Assembly (NCBI GenBank): GCA_033439265.1
Contig: JAVTVX010000026.1
Coordinates: 7,627,001-7,691,000 of the forward strand
Reading direction: 5' to 3'
Length of the DNA stretch: 64,000 nucleotides
Origin: Dillenia suffruticosa
Taxonomy: Eukaryota; Streptophyta; Magnoliopsida; Dilleniales; Dilleniaceae
In this document: piece by piece, positions 49,446 through 61,362 of the stretch
How positions within the stretch are numbered: the first letter of the stretch is position 1
How the letters are laid out: every line of letters starts with the position of its first letter
Program-made: the position numbers and the translations under genes
Notes under the pieces: generated by a model
The model's input: only the letters and a program-made list of their open reading frames with translations
Databases searched by the model: none
Told to the model about the DNA's origin: nothing

Positions 49446-50040
49446 CTACAAACATCAATTCAATAGTTGGTGAAAATATAGCACATGAGTAGATATCGAC
49501 AATCAAAAACAGAAATATAAGCCAAGACTGAACTAACAAGAGATATTTTCAGAGGCCTCAGCGGAAAAGTATGATCTTCTCTACATGCATTAAAAGTTCT
49601 TTTTTTAACACAAAAGCACTGAACTTATTGTGCTTCACTACAACGAGAAAATAAGACATGATGGGTAAAAGGGAAAAGAAGATAATGAACAGGTAAAGAC
49701 AAAAACTTGAAAGATAAATTAGTTAAATATGTGGAATTCAAGACAAGGAAAAAACTGAAGAGACTGATTAAACATAAATTATACAAGACAATAACCAGTC
49801 CAAATGAAAAAGAATCTGTCTAAGTAAATTCCAATCTGCTATTTTTGTAATTATGTGAGAGTAGAACAGGAAAACGGGAAGAAAAGGAAATCAAAGTGAC
49901 TTGGTTCTGCTTTCTCTATTTTCCTTATTTCTTTTGTCTATGTAGATGTATCCTGAATTGGATTCTTCTTCTATTCATCTCAACTAAAAAATGTTGGGCC
50001 AATTATTCTGCGTATAAAAAGAAGTCTAGATGGAGAAATT
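49446..50040. other. Sequence upstream of the ASB relic, no first exon seen
   Basis: The minus strand was searched for a block like NYDSFTYNLCQ and for a transit-peptide exon, and none was found up to the CACTA element at 50041. An unrecognised open frame at 49896-50108 overlaps the element end. Confidence 0.5.
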
Positions 50041-50059
50041 TCACTACAAAAAAACAGCA

Positions 50060-50430
50060 TTTTAGCCACAAATTTAGCGACGAAAATTTAAAAAAAATTC
50101 GTCGCTAAAAACATTAGCGACGGATTTAGCGATGAAAAATTTTTCGTCGCTAATAACACGTCGCAAAAATTTAGCGACCAAAATTAGAAATTTGTCGCTA
50201 AATTTAGAGACAAAAATTGAAATCCGTCGCTAAATTTAGCGACAAATAATTTTTCGTCGCTAAAATTTGTTACAAACTTTAGCGATGAAAAATTATCCGT
50301 CGCTAAATTAGCGACATAAAAAAAATCCGTTGCTAAATTTAGCTACGAAAATCTAAAATTCGTCGCTAAATTTAGCGACAGATAATTTTTGTCGCTAAAA
50401 TCTGTCACTAATTTCAAATTCCGTCAAATG
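50060..50430. repeat. Left subterminal repeat array of CACTA 2
   Basis: Repeated TTTAGCGACGAAA variants in both orientations, as in element 1 but with more substitutions. Confidence 0.75.
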
Positions 50431-50529
50431 TTAAAATGTTCAGGGAGGGCATGTGTCACCCGTGCCACCTGAGCCAGCACCCTACGCAGACACTCTTAAT
50501 TGCTAGAAAATGCCGCGCCTTTGCTTCCA

Positions 50530-50580
50530 CCGTGGTTCGAACTCCGAACTCCTGCATGCAACTTGTAAACCATTGAGCCA
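50530..50580 (-). promoter_or_regulatory. tRNA-like module, left, CACTA 2
   Basis: On the minus strand TGGCTCAATGGTT (50580-50568) resembles an A box and AGTTCGAACCACGG (50543-50530) a B box, about 25 bp apart. This is nearer to true tRNA spacing than the module in element 1. Confidence 0.5.
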
Positions 50581-51108
50581 AATATATTATTATGATATAA
50601 ATTTCTTTTTTATTATTTATTATCTTCATTTTACATTTTTCTAATAATAAAAAAATAATATATAATAATAATTTAAAATAATAAATATAATAACTTTTTT
50701 TTATTTATACCACCCACCTAAAATAATATTAATTAAAAATAATAAATATGATAATTTTTAATAAAATAAAAAATAATAAAATACTTTTTCTTTTATCTTA
50801 TTATTTTATTATTTTTTTAATTTTTATTTTATTTTTTTAATCCATAATTTAAAAATGGATTACAAAATCTCAAAACTATAAAATTATAATTATCAATAAA
50901 TTATAATATATTAATAATTTAAAAATCTATATATTTAATTACAAAATATTTTTATTCGTTATAATAAAATTATTATATATTATAATAAAATTATTATATA
51001 TAATAAATGAGAGTAGAAAGAAAAAAAAAACCCAAAAATAGAGATAAAGAAAAAAAAAGTGAGAATAGAAAATAAAGAGGAGGAAGAAAGTCACACAACA
51101 ACACACAG

Positions 51109-51166
51109 TGGTGCAGTGGTAACATGTCTTTTGTTAAGTCGAGGTCCAAGTCTAAGGTTTGAATCC
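51109..51166 (+). promoter_or_regulatory. tRNA-like module, right, CACTA 2
   Basis: TGGTGCAGTGGTAAC (51109-51123) is a good A box and GGTTTGAATCC (51156-51166) a near-consensus B box. They lie about 45 bp before the GC-rich core and point toward it. Confidence 0.5.
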
Positions 51167-51209
51167 CTTCAACTATACAAATTTATATTTTTTGTATTAA
51201 AACAATGAA

Positions 51210-51371
51210 AGACGCCCAGGCACGCCCTAGCAGGCGTGCGGGCGCCTAGCAGGCAGGCAGGCGCCCAGGCAGGCACGCGCCACGCCCTAGCAGGCGTGCG
51301 GGCGCTTAGCAGGCGTGCGGGCGCCTAGGCATGCCCCAGCAGGCGCGCGCCCGCGCGTGCCTGCCTGGGCG

Positions 51372-51407
<36 letters not shown>

Positions 51408-51566
51408 GGCGCCCAGGTAGGCACGCCCCAGCAGGCGCGGGCACCCAGGCAAGCGCGCGCGGGCGCCCAGGCAGGCGGCACAGGGCGCGGGCACCCAGGG
51501 AAGCACGCGCGGGCGCCCAGGCAGGCGGGCACCAGTGTGTGCATGGGTCGGCGCCCGCGCAGGTTC
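51210..51566. repeat. GC-rich minisatellite core of CACTA 2
   Basis: About 355 bp of roughly 75-80% G+C built from GCAGGCGCGGGC and GCGCCCAGGCAGGC variants, with a pure (GCCT)n run at 51371-51406. It is equivalent to 25453-25905 but differs in unit order and number, as expected of a rapidly changing minisatellite. Confidence 0.82.
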
Positions 51567-51864
51567 AGATTAATATTTAATTAAAAAATTTATATTATTA
51601 AATAAAATAATACAAATAAAATAAAATTACCTATACAATAATAAAAAATATTAAATAAAAAAAGAAAAAAAAGAATAAATTAATTAAAAAAAATATATAA
51701 TTTAAATAAAATAAAATATATGGTTTTTTTTTAAGAATTAAGAAATATAATATAATAAAATAAAATGTAAATTAAAATATTATAAAATAATAATATGATT
51801 TGTTAATATAAATTAATAAAATAAAATAAAAATAAAATAAAATTATAATTAAAAGAAGATAAAA

Positions 51865-52460
51865 TTGAGCGATGGATTTGGAATCCGTCGCTGAATCAGC
51901 CACGGATTTGGAAATCCGTCGCTAAATTAAATTACCAACTAAATTAATTTTTTAATTTAAATTTTATATTAATATTATATTTTATTTAATTATATATAAA
52001 AAACCTATTTAGCGACGAAACAGCGACGGATTTGGAATCCGTCGCTAAATCAGCCATAGATTTGGAAATCCGTCGCTAAATTAAATTATCAACCGTGGTT
52101 GTTAAATTAAAATTTTAATTTAAATATTATATTAATATTATATTTTATTTAATTATATATAAAAAACTTATTTAGCGACGAAATTTGTAACGAAAAATTT
52201 TTTTTGTCACCAATTAACGACGAATTTAGTCACGAAAATTTTTTCATCACTAATTAGCGACGAATTTAGCCACGAAAATTTTTTCGTCACTAATTAGCGA
52301 CGAATTTTGTTACAAATGATGTGTCCGTCGCTAATTTAGTCACGACTTCATTTTCGTTGCAAATTTTGTGGTAAATTAGCGACGAAAAAGTTTTTGTCGT
52401 TAAATTCGTCGTAAAATAGTGTCGAATATTTTTCTTCGTGAAAATCCATGGTTAAAACCA
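51865..52460. repeat. Right subterminal repeat array of CACTA 2
   Basis: Arrays of GCGACGAATTTAG and GTCGCTAAATT variants ending at the right terminus, matching the right array of element 1. Confidence 0.75.
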
Positions 52461-52481
52461 TGTTTTTTTTTTGTAGTAATT

Positions 52482-53592
52482 TAGAATCATAGATATCCCT
52501 AGAAATATGTGTACTCGTGTCTATGAGATACTTAATCATGGCAAAGAGATGTCTCATTGAATATAATATCCTTGTTAATATTTTCCTTTTTGGGATGGGA
52601 GAGCTAGGAATGATACTTGAAACTTTGAGCTAATCTTGGGTAAATCTCCCTTCTTGTGACGAATAAACCAAAGGCCAAAAGTCATTCATCTTAAAATGCT
52701 TTATTATGACCGATATCATTCGTGCTTCCCAATCATAATGCCCAAGGGCTTTTCCATGAACTTTTCCAGTGAATCTGGAAAATTCTAAGTTTCTCAAAAG
52801 ATTCTTGCCGACACAAGCATTTAACTAATAAACTAAAACCTAGAAAAGTAGCATGCCAATTGTTTCAAGGACAGATCATGGCGGGTTATACAAGTCATGG
52901 GGTTCTGACGCTGAACATGATCTCTAACATCTCAAAGACGGAGTCATTAGTTCTGTTCTATTGACTCGGATAAGTACCACAATTGCACCCACATTTAGCT
53001 AAAATGGATAGAAAAAATAAAAATGTTACCAAGATGCATTGGAAAAGGGTGCATCATCATATTTCAAGTTATGGATGACTATTTAACAATTCTATTTTTC
53101 TATCAAGACATCTAGGCTTGTGGACATATTTACAGCAACATACGGGAGGAAGAAAGATCCTCAAGAAGGCAGATTCTAAAGAGGTAATATAAAATCTTTT
53201 GTTGGTAAGATGCACAATGGATGAACAGAGCCAATTAGTGGATCTTGTAGTTGAAGACTTTGGAGAAAGTAGTAAAAATCATTTGCTTCTATTCTTTGGA
53301 ACCAAGGTTGGTTTATCAGCTTGGATTGAAGATGGCATTTGCGGATAAAGGCAGCCTATGTGAAGGTTAGATAATTTTTTTGTTCCCTTACTAAGAGAAT
53401 AACTATAGATTTCCAAATTTGTTGGAATGAAACTGTAAGAACATCGATTTGTTTGAAACCAAATTTTTATAAATTAAAGTTACTGAGATTGTTGATTGCG
53501 CGGGATGGCTTAAATAATGAGCCAAACATATCAGTATAAAATATGAAAGGTGATAGTATGCTAATTCCTTTTTTATTCCTAGGAATTCCATA
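52482..53592. other. Spacer, no gene seen
   Basis: Mixed AT-rich sequence without a recognisable domain. Part of 53140-53400 reads loosely like LINE C-terminal sequence (KNHLLL) on the plus strand, which is too weak to call. Confidence 0.4.
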
Positions 53593-54658
53593 GGGGGTTA
53601 TTTTCCAAAATATTGGGAAATGAGATCCAATTTATTAAAATATTGAGATTTTTATTTGCATTGCAAAACTATTGAAGTCGAAGTTATGGAAATCAATTTT
53701 GAAATTGCTTTTCATGAAATCGATTTCAAATCAACCCATTTTCCTATCCGGCCAATAAAAAAAAAAAAAAGAAGAAAATTTACCCAGTTGATTTTGAGTC
53801 CATTTTGTAAACCGGACTCCTAACTAAAGATGCAGCCATGCCTTCATTGATGAGGGGTGATTATTTGAATGGGTCACCATTAACAAATAGAAAATATAGA
53901 AATTATGTTTAATGAGAAGGGTAACATTATAAAATATTAAAGATTATATTTAATGAGAAAGGTAATAAGTTAAATTGAAATGGAAATTATTTAAGTTTTC
54001 ACATGTTTAAATGGAAAAGGAAATTATTAGAAAGAACAATATTTTTTTAACGGTAATTATTTAAAATATTAGAAATTATGTTTAATGAGAAAGGTAATGC
54101 GCATATTAAAGATATATTTGCCAACCAGCACGTACCCGTATTTGTATCTTGATCCATTAGTTTTCTCACATTTGTTAATTGAGATCCATTCAAATAAATA
54201 CAAGTTTTGAAAAGAAGAAAAATATCCATCCCCCCCCCCCAAAAGAGCTATTTCTAAATAGTATTACCTTTCTAATAATTTCCATTTTAATTTGACTTAT
54301 TATCTTTAATCTCTAGTATTTTATAGTATTACCTTTCTCATTAAATATAATTTCTATATTTTCGATTTGTTAATGGTGATCCATTCAAATAATCAGCCTG
54401 ATCAATGAAAGGCATGGCTACATCTTTAGTTAAGAGTCGATGTTTACAAAATCGACTCGTTGATTTTCTGGAAAATTAATTTTAAAATTGATCTCTGTAA
54501 AATTGATTACATATATATATATATATATATTTTTATAATTGAACAGAAAAATGGGTAGATTTGAAGTCGATTTTCACATCGACTTCAATGGTCCAAACAA
54601 AAACCTCAATATTTTAATAAATTGGGTCTCATTTCCTAATATTTTTGGGAAATGACCC
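53593..54658. mobile_element. Foldback element with long inverted arms (probable Mutator-like)
   Basis: The left arm (about 53595-53995) and right arm (about 54255-54658) are inverted copies. For example AATATTGGGAAATGAGATCC on the left faces GGGTCTCATTTCCTAATATT on the right, and GAGAAAGGTAATA faces TAGTATTACCTTTCTC. The outer ends are close to GGGTCATTTCCCAAAA. The central loop of about 250 bp has a C-run at 54230-54239. No transposase is present. Long arms suit TIR-MULE or foldback elements, but an exact target duplication could not be set. Confidence 0.7.
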
Positions 54659-54689
54659 TTTCATTGGACGTGCGTGCACGAGCTGGTAA

Positions 54690-54995
54690 GCTGTAGGAGT
54701 TCCAATATTCGTTGCAAGGTTGGATGGTGACTTTGAGGTTTGGACAGATCTAAACTCTAAGAAACTGATAATCTAGGAAAAGAAGAGCATCCTTCCTCTA
54801 TGTCTTATATGGATTATTTGGAGTGAAAGGAACCACCGTACCTCCAAAGGGGTCTAAAACTCTCATAAGAAGACTACAATTTCATCTTTTAAGGAGTAGC
54901 CACCTTAGATGGTTTTTATCATTCCCTCATCCGGATAAGCTCATATGAATAGCTTTTATGGTAGTTTTAAATGACTTTATAACTCTTTATGTAGG
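54690..54995 (+). pseudogene. LINE C-terminal tail relic
   Basis: The plus strand gives IWIIWSERNHRTSKG, the end of plant LINE ORF2 (I-W-x-x-R-N-x-R-x-F), followed by KTTISSFKE. No RT lies beside it. The foldback element sits immediately upstream and may have inserted into the older LINE. Confidence 0.5.
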
Positions 54996-57900
54996 TCCAC
55001 TGCATAAATTTTGTCCAATTAGGCAATATGATTAAACAAAGAGACTCCTTTATTTCGTGTCACAGACCAGCAAACAAGACATTTTAGAACTACATTGCGA
55101 CTGATTTGATATACAGTGATCATAACCGTTCAGTTTACTGCTTTTATTGTCTAGGCACTAGTCATTCAAGCCAAACAGAAGGCAACTTATAGGGAAATGC
55201 CCAAATAGGCATCATTTTGCACCGAAGTATCACTTAATACCAAATGCTAGCGTTATAACCAGCCACTTAAGTTCTTTTTCAGCAACACTGAATATTCTAT
55301 AAACTACCCACATTCTTCACAGAACCGTTGCCTCCCTCAACCACAACGGATCCAAACATTGTCTTTTAGCGACATAATTAAGCCCCGCGAAACTTGATTC
55401 CAGTTTAACTACATCACAGGTGATCAACTGCCATTTTTCCTGAACCGGAAAAGTCTGATTCTTCCTATCCCAATTTGTTCATCACCTGATTTTAGCAGAA
55501 AACTAGGCAACCATTTCTATTTGCTGTGGGGGTAGGTGTGTTGCCAAAACTCAAATAAGACATAGAAAGTAAAAAATTAAAATTAAAATTAAAAAAAAAG
55601 AAAGATGCTACAGAATTATCCAAACAAATTGGGCTTTGAAACCAATAAAATAGTCTCTTCAATCTTTTAATCTTCATTTTCTTCCGGATCACTAAAAGAG
55701 GAACATACTATCAATAAACAAAATCAGAGGAATTAAAGCCCATGTTCGTGCATGTTGGAATTGGGTGCGGGTCCATCTAGACCCAACCCATAACCCTTTA
55801 TTCATATTTGATTTTGAAAAGAGTATTATTTATTTTTTTTTTGAAACCACCCCAACCCCTCTTATGTCTCTCATCTCTCTCTCTCTCTCTCTCTCTCTCT
55901 GTCAAGTTAACTCCCTAAAAAGGAAACTTCCCATTTTGTTTTCTTTAACAGTGACGGGAGCAAGAAAAAAAAAGGCATGAAGCCATTTTTGGGGTAAGAG
56001 AGAATAAGCAAGAAAATAAGTGAGGTCCTCTCAAATTATGAAAAAAGAGAAATAGGGTTGAAGAAAAATTGATCATTTTTCATCAAGCACATTTGGATTG
56101 TGAACAATATAGAATGATATAATTTTATGATATTTTTTCGATCTAGAATATCTAATCTTCAAAAAGAGGTAAGTGATTTTAACCCTATTTGGATTATAGA
56201 ATTTTTTATACAAAAAATTATTTGTTGGTTTGTTTTAAAAGCTTCATTGGTATCAGAGTTTCTTGGGTAATTTCCTGCCTCTCTAGGGCATTTAAAAAAA
56301 ATTATGAAAAATGTCATGGATATTTTTTATGGTGCATTAGTGGTAACTTGACATAGACTTGATGTAATGATCTCAATTTGACATGGTAGCATGTTTATGA
56401 CATTAGGATTTAATATGTAAAATTTGGCATAAATTTGATGAGTAGATGATGAGATATTACAAATCCTAATTGAAATTTGATATACTAGTATATTTAAAAA
56501 TACTGTATTTCGTGATATAAAATTTTTATGGTTAGATTTTTCTTGAAAAATACTTTCTAACTACATAAAGTACATAAAAAATGGTTAAAAATTATGGACA
56601 TTTGAAATTGGGATTGCATTGCAAAAAATTTTTGAAACGTAGAAAAAGATGAACAGTAGCCAATGGCCATTCCCACTTTCGGAGACCACGAGTGTAGCCC
56701 AAACGCCAGGATAGAAATGTCTGATCGAAAATCTGAGACCATAGTTGAACTCATAAGTATCGAAAATTAGGGATAGTTAAAATTTCATGACCGTCCACCG
56801 TTGGGAATGTGGCGCGTAAGGATGGCCATTTTCTTTTTATTTTTGCATAGCCACCCACGACAGCATGTGGGGGCACATGCAAGGTGTGTTTTGGCTGTAA
56901 TTTTTATGAAAATAATTGTCTAAGTCCTCCTCATTTTTTATGTATTTTAAATTTATTTTTCAGATTTAAAAAATAATTTTTATTGATTTTTAAATTTGAA
57001 AATTGTTTAAAATTATAGAAAATTATTTTCAGTGCATGAAAAATTCTAAAAATTTTTATATATATTGAAAAAATTATTTTTTTAATTTTAGCTATCTGGG
57101 TGAAGATTTTTTTCACTTATTATTTGTTTGAATTTTTACTCATTTATTTATATTTGAAAATTAGTTTTTCTAATATGTAATTATTTGAATTTTTGCTCAT
57201 TTATTTATAATAAATGTTTTGAGATTTATTATAATATTATGATTGACTATGTGTCTAATTTAATATTATTCCCATTTTTGAGAAAAATGGTAATAATTGG
57301 ACGCATTCTTGAAAGTCTTCCATGTCTTTGGGGGAGGAAAAGAGATTTTAGAAGTTTAGAGCATTTGATGAAATTGGATCATATATTGACTTGCAAAATG
57401 GACCTATCTCATACTTTCCTGAATCATCAGGAGATCATGGAATAGAAACATTTAGAACTTATTCAAATAAGTTATACCTTTTGGAGAAGATAACGTGTAC
57501 ATACTGAGAAATTCTCTACCTATTTATTGGGTTAGCATGGTTGATGAGTTATTTGCCGAGAACGAACACATGATTCTTGAGAATATAAAGCCATTATTAA
57601 TAAAAAAGTTAGAGGTCAAAAATATAAATACCTAAATGAAGAAAAAATTATCTCAAAATATAAATAGTTTCCCTCAAATAGTAAGAAAATTTACTTCTAG
57701 GGATAGACAATCTAAAAGAATTGTAAATATGATATTCCGAATGGATTTGTCTTGAATGAGATAATTTATTTATATATTTTTCTTTTGCGTGTTATGCCTA
57801 TCGGCTAGAAGTATGACCATGTAATAGAGAAATTTTTAATTTTTTAATATAAAGTTTCTTTTAATCAATTATTGACTATATTTGTTGAATTGTATGATTA

Positions 57901-58539
57901 TATATGTAAAAGAAAACTAGAGTCTCATGAATGAAAATTTTAAATCGGTAGAATTTGAGTAATTTTCATCCAAAATTGAAACGTTATTTAAATACTCTAT
58001 ATATTTAAATAAAAATTTTGGATTGATAGAATTTGAATTATTCTCATCTAGAAATTATAATATTATTTAAATCTTTTGTGTATTTAAATAGAAGGTTTTC
58101 GGTTGGAAAAATTTGAATAATTCTCACCTAAAATCCATTAAATTTTATAGTTTTAAATTAAATTTGTGATAGTGATGTATTAGGATCTTACATGATAATT
58201 GAGAATCTAATGAAATTTCGATTCTATATTTAATGTTGATTTGTTATGAATGTTAATTTTGAATTATAAAATTATGTGTTTGATATGAGTATTACTATTA
58301 GTGTCTACTCTTTTAAAAACTCAAATCATACTATCGAATTCTATTATTACGGGTTTGAATAGAGATGATAAATTGAATAGCGATAATCATGAGATATAAT
58401 GCTATAAAATATGGAACGTGCTAAAAGAACAAGATGTTTTGGAAGGTATCAAGCATGTTATGCAAGACCCAGGTGTAGGCAATTCTGCCCCGCAGATGAG
58501 AGAACAAGATGCTTACTAGGCATGGAAAATGATAGATTC
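54996..58539. other. AT-rich spacer, no gene seen
   Basis: No recognisable coding or RNA gene. A (CT)n run lies at 55874-55900. An 86-codon open frame at 57185-57445 has no known motif. 56900-58200 is strongly AT-rich. Confidence 0.5.
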
Positions 58540-59432
58540 CATTGCTCGAACAACCCTGATTAGGCTAGGGTCACCTAGGGTTCCTCAGATCTCAGACCTA
58601 ACTTTCATTCGCCCGTCGAATTGGTCTAAAACCTGTAATATTTTCACATTTGAAACTATGTTAATAACTACTCAAATTCTAAGCACCAAACCCTAAAAAT
58701 ACAACCAACACAGCCGTTACCTACAGTGAAGAAGCCGCGACCTAGGGTTTGGGGGTCGGTTGATGACTGCGGTTTGAGTTTCAACTGGGGTTGCAGCAAG
58801 GGGGCCCGTTCGAAGGAGAGCTCTCGAAGGAGTGAACAGATCGTGGGTTATCGCGGGCTCACGGGCCGTCGTGGGCTCGTGGGCTGGTGGGCTTGCATGC
58901 TCGCCGGTTGGCGCACTCACGGGCTGAGGCGTGCGCTTGGGAGCTGGACTGCAGTCGCGCGCTCGAGGAAGGTTGCCTGTTGTGGCGCGCTCTCGTGGGG
59001 AAGATCACGCTACGGCATGCTCGCGGGAAGGTTGTGCTCGCAGGAGGGAGGAGCAATGGAGAGAGAGCGGCGAAGGGTGGTGGAGCCGAAGAGAGAGAGA
59101 GCGATAGCGAGAGGGAGAAAGGGAGAGAGAGAGATTAGGGCTTAAAGCCCTAATCCAATTTGGGGGGGAAACGTAGCGGTTTGGGCAAAACGCTATGTTT
59201 TCCTCCTATTTTTTTTTAAGGTTCCAATTTTTAACAAAATATGGTATACCTCAAATCGAAAATACGGATACTATATATATATATATATATATATCAAAAA
59301 TTTCGATTTAAAACCCTCAAAATCAAAAATCAAAATAAATAAAAATTTCTCTATATATATAACTGAGAAATATTTTTATTTAATTGCTGAACAGAAGTAT
59401 AATAGTACGGATACTGCAGTGTTGGTGTTACA
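58540..59432 (-). repeat. 3' LTR of gypsy B
   Basis: The inner edge ends GGTGTTACA in plus orientation next to an A-rich purine tract. Its body shares blocks with the LTR of gypsy A: CCTAGGGTTT, GTCTAAAACCTGTAATA and a GA-rich segment near 59090. The outer edge near 58540 is uncertain. A 139-codon plus-strand open frame in it (58726-59145) is composition-driven. Confidence 0.6.
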
Positions 59433-59529
59433 TTTTCTAATTCTCTAAAAACAAGTTTCGTTTTTGAAATTAAAAGAAGGCTAAAATAGTAAACAAATGG
59501 GGGTACTGTCTTTTAATAGCTTCCTCGGG

Positions 59530-60640
59530 CTCTTAGGTCTCCTCTTCGACCTGATCACTCATCTACAAAACTCTAACCAATAAAACTTCCTTACTCCGCA
59601 ACTTTCTGACATGCCGATCTAGAATAGCCACGGGCTGAACTGGAAGACTAAGGTCCTCTCGTAACTCAACAGGTGGAGGCTCAAGTACATGAGAAGGATC
59701 GGCCAAGTACTTCCTGAGTACTGAGACATGGAAGACGTCATAAATACGAGATAGTTCATCTGGCAGCTCTAATCTATATGTTACACTCCCGACCCTTTCA
59801 AAGATATGGAAAGGCCTAATATATCAGGGGCTCAACTTGCCCCGTTGCTAAACCGTATAACTCCCTTCCAAGGAGATATCCTCAAGAAAACCATATCTCC
59901 AGTGGCAAACTCAAGAGGTCGCCGCCTACGATCGGCATATGCTTTCTGTCTGTCCTTGACGGCTTTCATCTGCTCACGGATGACCTTAACTTTATCCTTC
60001 GTTTCCTCAATTAACTCGACACTACTGAAACGTCGCTCTCCGACCTCATCCCAGCATATCGGGGTATGGTACTTTCTGCCATACAATACCTCATATGGGG
60101 GCATCCCTATAGTGTCCTGATAGCTATTATTATATGCAAATTCGACCAGTGGAAGGTGCAGATCCCAACTACCCCAGAAATCCATACACATGCTCTCAGC
60201 ATGTCCTCAAGGGTTTGAATGGTCCTCTCTGACTGACCATCTGTCTGCGGATGATAGGCCGTACTAAAATTTAGCCTTGTGCCCATTGCCTCCTGTAACT
60301 TGGGCCAAAACCTAGATGTGAATTTAGGATATCTATCTGACACTATCGACATAGGTACTCCATGAAGTCTAACAATAGTGTCGATGTAGAGACGTGCCAA
60401 CACTTCTAAAGAGAAATCGGCACGAATAGCAATGAAGTGCGCAGACTTCGTAAGTTTATCTATAACCACCCATAAGACGTCATGCCGTGCTGAAGTTCGA
60501 GGTAGTCCCATCACAAAATCCATCGTGATATGTTTTCACTTCCACTCAGGAATGGGGAGGGACTGCAATATACTAGCCAGCCGCTGATGTTCGGCCTTCA
60601 CCTGCTGGCAAACTAAACATCTAGCCACAAAATTTGCGAT
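59530..60640 (-). pseudogene. Integrase region of gypsy B (fossil)
   Basis: [20 protein letters not shown] and [10 protein letters not shown] are the start of the integrase core. [20 protein letters not shown] is the catalytic-Glu block. The next piece includes [17 protein letters not shown] and MPPYEVLYGRKYHTP, then DMVFLRISPWKGV at the C-terminal end. The order is as in plant gypsy elements. It is part of a broken element. Confidence 0.85.
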
Positions 60641-61359
60641 CTCCCTTTTTCCGGGCCACCAATAACTATCTCGGATAGTCCGATACATTTTCGTGCCGCC
60701 CGGATGCAAGGCATAAGAGAAGAATGAGCCTCCTCAAGAATAGCCTTACGAAGATCGCTGTCGGCGGGAATGCAAACCAGCTCTCTGTATACAACTAGTC
60801 CGTTATCGCGGACTCGAAAGTCTCCACTCTTGCCTCTGCTGATCTTTTCAAGAATACTCTGGAGCTCCTCATCTGACCCCTGAAGCTCTTTAATGCGATC
60901 AAGCAAAGTCGGCCTCACCTTAAATCGAGCTAGTAGTGCTCTTTGATTATCACTAGTTAAACTGACTCCGAGTGTATGGAGTCCCATCAAGTAAGAGAGG
61001 TAAGCACTCTCTGTCATAGTAGAGGGAGAAGAGGAGGATGATGACTTTCGGCTCAATGCATCTGCCACCACATTTGTCTTTCCCGGATGGTAATCAGTGA
61101 TAAGGTCGTAGTCTTTCAATAACTCCAACCATCTCCTCTGTCTGAGGTTCAACTCCCGCTGGGTGAACAAGTACTTTAGACTTTTGTGATCCGTGAATAC
61201 CCTACAAGTCACTCCATATAAGTAATGTCGCCATATCTTCAAGGCAAAGACTATGGCGGCCAACTCAAGATCATGCGTAGGGTAGTTCGACTTATGTTTC
61301 TTCAACTGCCGAGAAGCATATGCAATGACCCGACCATCCTGTATCAGAACATAACCCAA
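60641..61359 (-). pseudogene. RNase H and linker region of gypsy B (fossil)
   Basis: [20 protein letters not shown], then [20 protein letters not shown] and [20 protein letters not shown] are standard gypsy RNase H blocks. [13 protein letters not shown] marks its end, and a linker toward the integrase zinc region follows. It is a relatively well-kept stretch of about 248 codons. Confidence 0.88.
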
Positions 61360-61362
61360 TCC

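Larger units (their letters stand above)
50041..52478. mobile_element. CACTA-type non-autonomous DNA transposon 2
   Basis: It starts (T)CACTACAAAAAAACAG and ends TTTTTTTTTTGTAGTA, so the right terminus differs from the usual GTAGTG by its last base. ATT at 50038-50040 and 52479-52481 may be the target duplication. Layout and sequence follow element 1 throughout: left subterminal array, AT arm with tRNA-like module, right module, GC-rich core, AT arm, right array. Similarity is perhaps 80-85% outside the core by eye. No transposase frame is present. It lies upstream of the ASB relic. Confidence 0.82.

Noticed and set aside
51287-51584. Similar open frames in the second GC core
   Set aside because: Same composition effect; frames do not correspond between the two elements.
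54230-54239. C-run as a possible structural motif
   Set aside because: A single homopolymer in the loop of the foldback element; no G-quadruplex pattern with further runs.
58726-59145. 139-codon frame rich in Arg, Gly and Ser
   Set aside because: Lies in the LTR of gypsy B; overlapping frames exist on both strands.
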